A DNA stretch of 64,000 bases, from NCBI GenBank assembly GCA_963796675.1, contig CAWCMS010000002.1:1-64000 (forward strand), written 5' to 3'. The notes under the pieces are model-generated. The model was not told the origin of the DNA. It searched no databases and saw only the letters and a program-made list of their open reading frames with translations. How positions within the stretch are numbered: the stretch's first letter is position 1; each line of letters begins with the position of its first letter. Position numbers and translations under genes: made by a program. This DNA comes from CAWCDJ01 sp963796675 (GTDB taxonomy: Bacteria; Acidobacteriota; Terriglobia; Bryobacterales; Bryobacteraceae). Positions 60,470-64,000 of this stretch are shown here, piece after piece.

Positions 60470-62739
60470 GCCGAGGCCTCCAGGTTCTCGACCGTCAGCG
60501 CGCCATTCTCCGGGAAGTTGCGATCGTTATCCATGCGGACGATCTGGTCCGCCCCGACCGCAAGGTAGCCGCGGCTGAGGTTCACCGCGGTTTCCGCATC
60601 GGGATCGGCCGCGTGCAGCCGCGCGAGTCGCGTGATGCGCGCCGATTCCACGCCGGCGACGCCCATGATCGCCGCGAACAGCTTGCTGGTGTACACACTG
60701 TCGCCGAAGCTGAAATTATCGGGCGAGAAGAAGCTGGTCAAGACGAGTTCGATCTGTTGTTGCACGCTCGAAGGATCCACACCGTCGGCAGGACAGAAAG
60801 CAATGATGAGATCGATCGGCACGTAATCGGCGCCGGTGATTTCGAGATCGTAGCCCGCCAGACGCCGCGTGTCGAGATACGCCAGCAGCGCGGATTCGAG
60901 GTCCGCGGTCAGCGCCGCGCCGCCTGCCAGATCGACGCCGAGCGTCACGGTGAGCCAGCTTCCGGTCCAACGGAAGGATGCCTTGGCTCGGGCGACCGGT
61001 TGCCTGCCATCCGCATCGGTGTAGGCCTGCGCCGCCAGTTCGTAGTCCTGCGCGGTGACGGCCACAAGCGGCTTCTCGAAGCTGTGTGGGCCGTACCGGC
61101 GCGCATGGTCGCGAGATTCGAGATCGCGGCCGCCCGTCGTGGGCAGCGGGTTCGTGACGGAGATCAGCCAGGTGAGCGGATCGAGAGCGGTAGGATATTG
61201 CTGGACCAGCGTATCGGCCGCGAGATTTCCTGCCGCGCCGCCGCCCACCCGGTAGATCGCCTGGATCGTCTCGCCCGCCGGGGGACGGAGCCCGAACTGC
61301 TCGCCGGCCGAGCCGCTGCCGCCTTGTCCAAAGACTATGGTTGCCACGCCCTGGTCGTCGATCTCCACGCGATAGGCCTTGTCTTCGGGGTCACTGTCGA
61401 GCAGGCTCGAAACTTCTTGCCACGGAGTGGGATCGTCGCCGACTGTCACGGTAAGGGTACTGAGGCCATTCGCCGGCGAATCCACCAGCGCCAGCGTCGA
61501 GGCATCGAGGTGCGCCAGGGGCCACTGCGCCAGTTCCACGCGGAGCCGCTGCGGTCCTGCCGGAGGCGCCGGATACTGCTCCGGAGCGGCGATGGTCTCG
61601 CCGTGTGTCGCCACCGCCAGGTTGCCTCGCACCACCACGTTGTCTGTGCAGTAGTTGTAATGCAGCGGCGTCGATGCCGACCATGCCAGGGCAGTCACCG
61701 GACCATCGGGCAGCGTCTCTATCGAGGGCGTCTCAGTGAGCCGCACCACGTCTCGTTGTCCCTTGCCATCGTCGAACAGGATGTAATCGCCTGTGGCCAG
61801 GTTCGGAAACGCGCCCTGGAGCGCCGCCCCGAGCGCCGTCTGCGGCAGACAGCAGCCCGTGTTTCCCCAGGTGTAAAGCGGCATCGTGTTGTGTGCGGGG
61901 TCAAGACGCACCGGGGCCAGAGGCTCGAAGACTACGACCACGTCCGCCTGCGATTTCGGACGGCTGCTCACCTGAAACGTGGTGGTCAACTCGTGCACTT
62001 CGCTCACCTGAAACTGGAGCCACGTGAAGGCCGAGGCGCCCTCGTCCATCTGGTAACCGATCAGTTCCAGGTGCCCGGCCACGGACTTTCGCTGCGTTGC
62101 CGTGCTGAGGAACGCTTCCCCGGCAACACGGTCCTGCATGTAGCTCAGGCGGTCGGCCGTGTAGGAGAACAGCTCCAGCAGCATCATGCCGATATCCGCT
62201 TCGCTGCGTTCGCTCCAGTTAGGGAAACGCGTAGAGGCAAAATCGAGCAGGCTTTGCCGGAAACTGGAATAGTCTTTCGCCAGGTAATCGATGGCAACCG
62301 GGAGTTCGGGCTGGGCCGGCGCGGCCGCGGCGGGAGGGCGGCAGTCGAAGCGTTCGTCGCACCCCATGCGGAACCGCAGTTTGTGACTGGCGAAAAGCGG
62401 GTCGATGTCGGGTCCGGTTACCGTCAGGGTGTAGATCGAAAAGTCGCCGATGGCATCGAGCGTGAGCAGCACCTGCCGCGGTCCATCCGCGAGCGGAGGG
62501 CTGGCCGGCGGCGCAATGCTGGCGGCGATCACGCGTGGAAACAGCCTCTGGCCGCCCGTCAACGTGTAGTTCGAAGGCTGCAGAAGGTACGATTCCGCCG
62601 GCAGCACGATGGTGCGGTAGAAGGTGACCACCAACTGCGCTTGCACGTCGTCCACAGCCACTCGCTGAACGCCCTGCGCGCCGGCATGCAAGACCGGCTG
62701 GCCGCAAACGATGGTCGGGACTATGGGGTTGGTGGACAT
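60466..62739 (-). CDS. Baseplate J/gp47-like protein (first, 757 residues)
   Basis: A 757-residue putative baseplate wedge protein. IDYLAKDYSSFRQSLLDFAS and LELFSYTADRLSYMQDRVAG form the N-terminal block shared by injection-system baseplate proteins. The J-like core has EVSSLLDSDPEDKAYRVEID, TIVFGQGGSGSAGEQFGLRP and YRVGGGAAGNLAADTLVQQY. It starts 2 bp after the gp25 gene and overlaps the 950-residue paralog by 4 nt. Two J-like proteins in tandem are usual for extracellular systems and set them apart from most type VI clusters. Confidence 0.9.
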   Translation of the reverse strand: MSTNPIVPTIVCGQPVLHAGAQGVQRVAVDDVQAQLVVTFYRTIVLPAESYLLQPSNYTLTGGQRLFPRVIAASIAPPASPPLADGPRQVLLTLDAIGDFSIYTLTVTGPDIDPLFASHKLRFRMGCDERFDCRPPAAAAPAQPELPVAIDYLAKDYSSFRQSLLDFASTRFPNWSERSEADIGMMLLELFSYTADRLSYMQDRVAGEAFLSTATQRKSVAGHLELIGYQMDEGASAFTWLQFQVSEVHELTTTFQVSSRPKSQADVVVVFEPLAPVRLDPAHNTMPLYTWGNTGCCLPQTALGAALQGAFPNLATGDYILFDDGKGQRDVVRLTETPSIETLPDGPVTALAWSASTPLHYNYCTDNVVVRGNLAVATHGETIAAPEQYPAPPAGPQRLRVELAQWPLAHLDASTLALVDSPANGLSTLTVTVGDDPTPWQEVSSLLDSDPEDKAYRVEIDDQGVATIVFGQGGSGSAGEQFGLRPPAGETIQAIYRVGGGAAGNLAADTLVQQYPTALDPLTWLISVTNPLPTTGGRDLESRDHARRYGPHSFEKPLVAVTAQDYELAAQAYTDADGRQPVARAKASFRWTGSWLTVTLGVDLAGGAALTADLESALLAYLDTRRLAGYDLEITGADYVPIDLIIAFCPADGVDPSSVQQQIELVLTSFFSPDNFSFGDSVYTSKLFAAIMGVAGVESARITRLARLHAADPDAETAVNLSRGYLAVGADQIVRMDNDRNFPENGALTVENLEASA

Positions 62740-62741
62740 CG

Positions 62742-63134
62742 TTATACCTGCACGATCAGTTGCAGCTGTTCCTGCGTCGCCTTCTTGATGTACGTGATTT
62801 CGATCGTGACCTGCTCCTCCTCACCCGGAACGGTGGTGACGGTTACCTGCTGCACCGTGATGCGATCGCTCAGCCAGCGCTGCAGGTTGGTGGTAATCAG
62901 AAACTGCGCGGTGGCGCGCAGCGTGTCGCCGGAGGGTTCGAAGACCATGCGCTCGATTCCCACGCCGAACTCCGGCAGGTTGACCCGCTCGCCGGGATTC
63001 GTGAACAGGGTCTCCAAAATCAGGTCGCGCAGATGGTCGTCGGCAGTCGTGGTGGCGGGAATGCCGCTTCCGCTGACCGTGTACGGATACTTCAGGAAGC
63101 GCGGCGCGTTGGGATCGGTCTGTATCGATGGCAT
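62742..63134 (-). CDS. gp25/GPW-family baseplate protein
   Basis: A 130-residue protein of the gpW/gp25 family, which has a lysozyme-like fold without that activity and joins the baseplate wedge to the sheath start. DHLRDLILETLFTNPGERVN and LPEFGVGIERMVFEPSGDTL are the conserved blocks, including the EPN-like turn. GGAG lies 7 nt before the ATG. Every contractile system has one such gene, so it is a good anchor for the identification. Confidence 0.92.
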   Translation of the reverse strand: MPSIQTDPNAPRFLKYPYTVSGSGIPATTTADDHLRDLILETLFTNPGERVNLPEFGVGIERMVFEPSGDTLRATAQFLITTNLQRWLSDRITVQQVTVTTVPGEEEQVTIEITYIKKATQEQLQLIVQV

Positions 63135-63146
63135 GGTCGAACTCCG

Positions 63147-63848
63147 TTAACCCGTCGTCACGATTTGGGACAACAGCCCCGGATCGGGTGGATTCATCGG
63201 CGGCGTCGGCGGAGCCGGGGTCACCGGCACCGGGCCCGCCATCTGCCCCGGATGCATGTGCGTCTGATAGATCTGGACCATCTGCGTCAGGTACTGCAGC
63301 AGTTGATCGCCGAATACCAGCGGATGGCTCGCGCCGTTGACCAGTTGGATCTGCTGCGCGTCGATGATGATTTGCGTCGCCCCGCCGGCGGTGATCCGGA
63401 TCGACTGGTTGTCCATGGCGATGCTGTTGTTGTTGGAGTCGGTCACGGTGAGGCTTCCCTGGTCGTCGTCCAGCACGATCTTGTGGCCGCTCTTGGTTTT
63501 TAGGACCTTCTGCGGCGGCTGGGCCGATTCCGGAATCGCGCCGCTGGTATACCAGGTGCCGCTCCAGATCGGGTAGCTGAGGTCGCCGCCTTCGAATTCG
63601 ATCCACACGCCCGCACCGATGTCCGGCACTGCGAAAAATCCCTGTTCGCTCGCACCGCCGTAGCAGAACGCGGGCAATGCCCAGCCGCTCTCCTCGTCGC
63701 CGAGGACGCGCGGAACCTTGGCCTTGACGCGACCCAGGTTGTCCGGGTCGTTGTTGTCGGTCACCTGGCCGCGGTATTTCCCGAAATACCGGCTTTCCAC
63801 GCGCTCCACCAGCCGCGCCAGTACCTGGTCGGTTTCCATAGTCCTCAT
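63147..63848 (-). CDS. Baseplate spike protein, gpV/VgrG-type
   Basis: A 233-residue spike. The OB fold (about 18-100) contains YFGKYRGQVTDNNDPDNLGR and GFFAVPDIGAGVWIEFEGGD, as in gpV and the gp5 part of VgrG. The following beta-helix stalk has repeats (SGHKIVLDDDQGSLTVTDSN, IRITAGGATQIIIDAQ). The end is rich in Pro and Met after THMHPGQM. In this operon spike and hub are separate proteins rather than fused as VgrG. Two in-frame ATGs (63848, 63839) are possible; neither has ideal ribosome-site spacing. No PAAR tip gene was seen. Confidence 0.9.
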   Translation of the reverse strand: MRTMETDQVLARLVERVESRYFGKYRGQVTDNNDPDNLGRVKAKVPRVLGDEESGWALPAFCYGGASEQGFFAVPDIGAGVWIEFEGGDLSYPIWSGTWYTSGAIPESAQPPQKVLKTKSGHKIVLDDDQGSLTVTDSNNNSIAMDNQSIRITAGGATQIIIDAQQIQLVNGASHPLVFGDQLLQYLTQMVQIYQTHMHPGQMAGPVPVTPAPPTPPMNPPDPGLLSQIVTTG

Positions 63849-63851
63849 CCC

Positions 63852-64000
63852 TTACAATCCCGGCACCGGCAGTCCGAGGCTTGCACTGCCGAACTGCTCG
63901 CTGCCATCTACATCGCGCGCGTTGCGGCGCGCCTCGAACGTCTGGCGGTAGGTGCCGTCGCCCTTCAGTTCGTGCACCACCTTGGTCACGTAGTATTTCC
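63852..64000 (-). CDS. gpD-like hub protein, C-terminal end only (runs off the window)
   Basis: The last 49 codons of a minus-strand gene, ending VHELKGDGTYRQTFEARRNA and GLPVPGL before a TAA at 63852-63854. The pattern YYVTKVVHxLxGDGTYxxxFEARR is the end of phage late control D (gpD)/gp27-like hub proteins, which carry the spike. Position directly before the gpV gene agrees. The start lies beyond base 64000. Confidence 0.75.
   Translation of the reverse strand, partial: KYYVTKVVHELKGDGTYRQTFEARRNARDVDGSEQFGSASLGLPVPGL

Noticed and set aside
60454..63150. An 898-codon + strand open frame opposite the baseplate genes
   Set aside because: The minus-strand proteins have clear family motifs and tight operon junctions; the + strand frame is Arg/His-rich shadow sequence without a ribosome site.

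Overview
The window looks like a chromosomal segment of a high-GC acidobacterium, most like the Solibacter/Bryobacter group. The reasons are the acidobacterial VWFA-type protein at the left edge, an orphan MacB/FtsX permease (ADOP type) driven by a PadR regulator, two pairs of planctomycete-type cytochrome (DUF1549/DUF1553) and DUF1501 proteins, and lipid A genes that indicate a Gram-negative envelope. No rRNA, tRNA, CRISPR array, insertion sequence or replication origin was seen.

Layout. 1-4326: VWA protein, MFS exporter, serine/threonine dehydratase and a REC-GGDEF diguanylate cyclase. 4327-4513: a patch of REP-like palindromes. 4514-7018: a MobB-like P-loop protein coupled to lpxD, with lpxA divergent. 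7059-12164: GH95 fucosidase, clpP, an Rrf2 regulator with three cysteines placed like Fe-S ligands, and a GlpD-type dehydrogenase. 12223-16829 and 24716-28668: two DUF1549/DUF1553 + DUF1501 pairs on opposite strands; the first cytochrome gene carries about eight frame changes. Between them are a lower-GC orphan membrane protein, an exported redox group (Cys-rich DsbA-like protein, cytochrome c, sorbosone/glucose dehydrogenase-like propeller, exported MsrA) and the PadR/ADOP pair.

29089-49011 is one unbroken translation block: str (rpsL, rpsG, fusA, tuf), S10, spc, adk-map-infA-rpmJ and alpha (rpsM, rpsK, rpsD, rpoA, rplQ) genes all on the + strand, closed by a clear intrinsic terminator. S3 has an unusual 109-residue Arg/Asp and Pro-rich tail. 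rpmC, rplN, rplX and rplE each contain 1-nt indels; because these genes are essential, they probably reflect local sequence error.

49066 to the right edge is a minus-strand operon for the baseplate half of a phage-tail-like contractile injection system (eCIS). In transcription order it holds a gpD-like hub (partial), gpV spike, gp25, two different baseplate-J-like proteins, a 1040-residue gpI-like tail protein with a beta-helical part, a 1060-residue DUF6519 protein and, 3 bp further on, a three-part glycosyltransferase/methyltransferase/glycosyltransferase. Sheath, tube, LysM and ATPase genes would be expected beyond base 64000. This operon is the most unusual system in the window.

A recurring regulatory pattern is a -10-like hexamer 6-9 nt before the start codon with no clear Shine-Dalgarno sequence (lpxA, glpD, both DUF1549 genes, the DsbA-like gene, the cytochrome c gene and possibly the MFS gene), which suggests leaderless transcripts. 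All functional statements rest on reading motifs and gene order; no database search was run.
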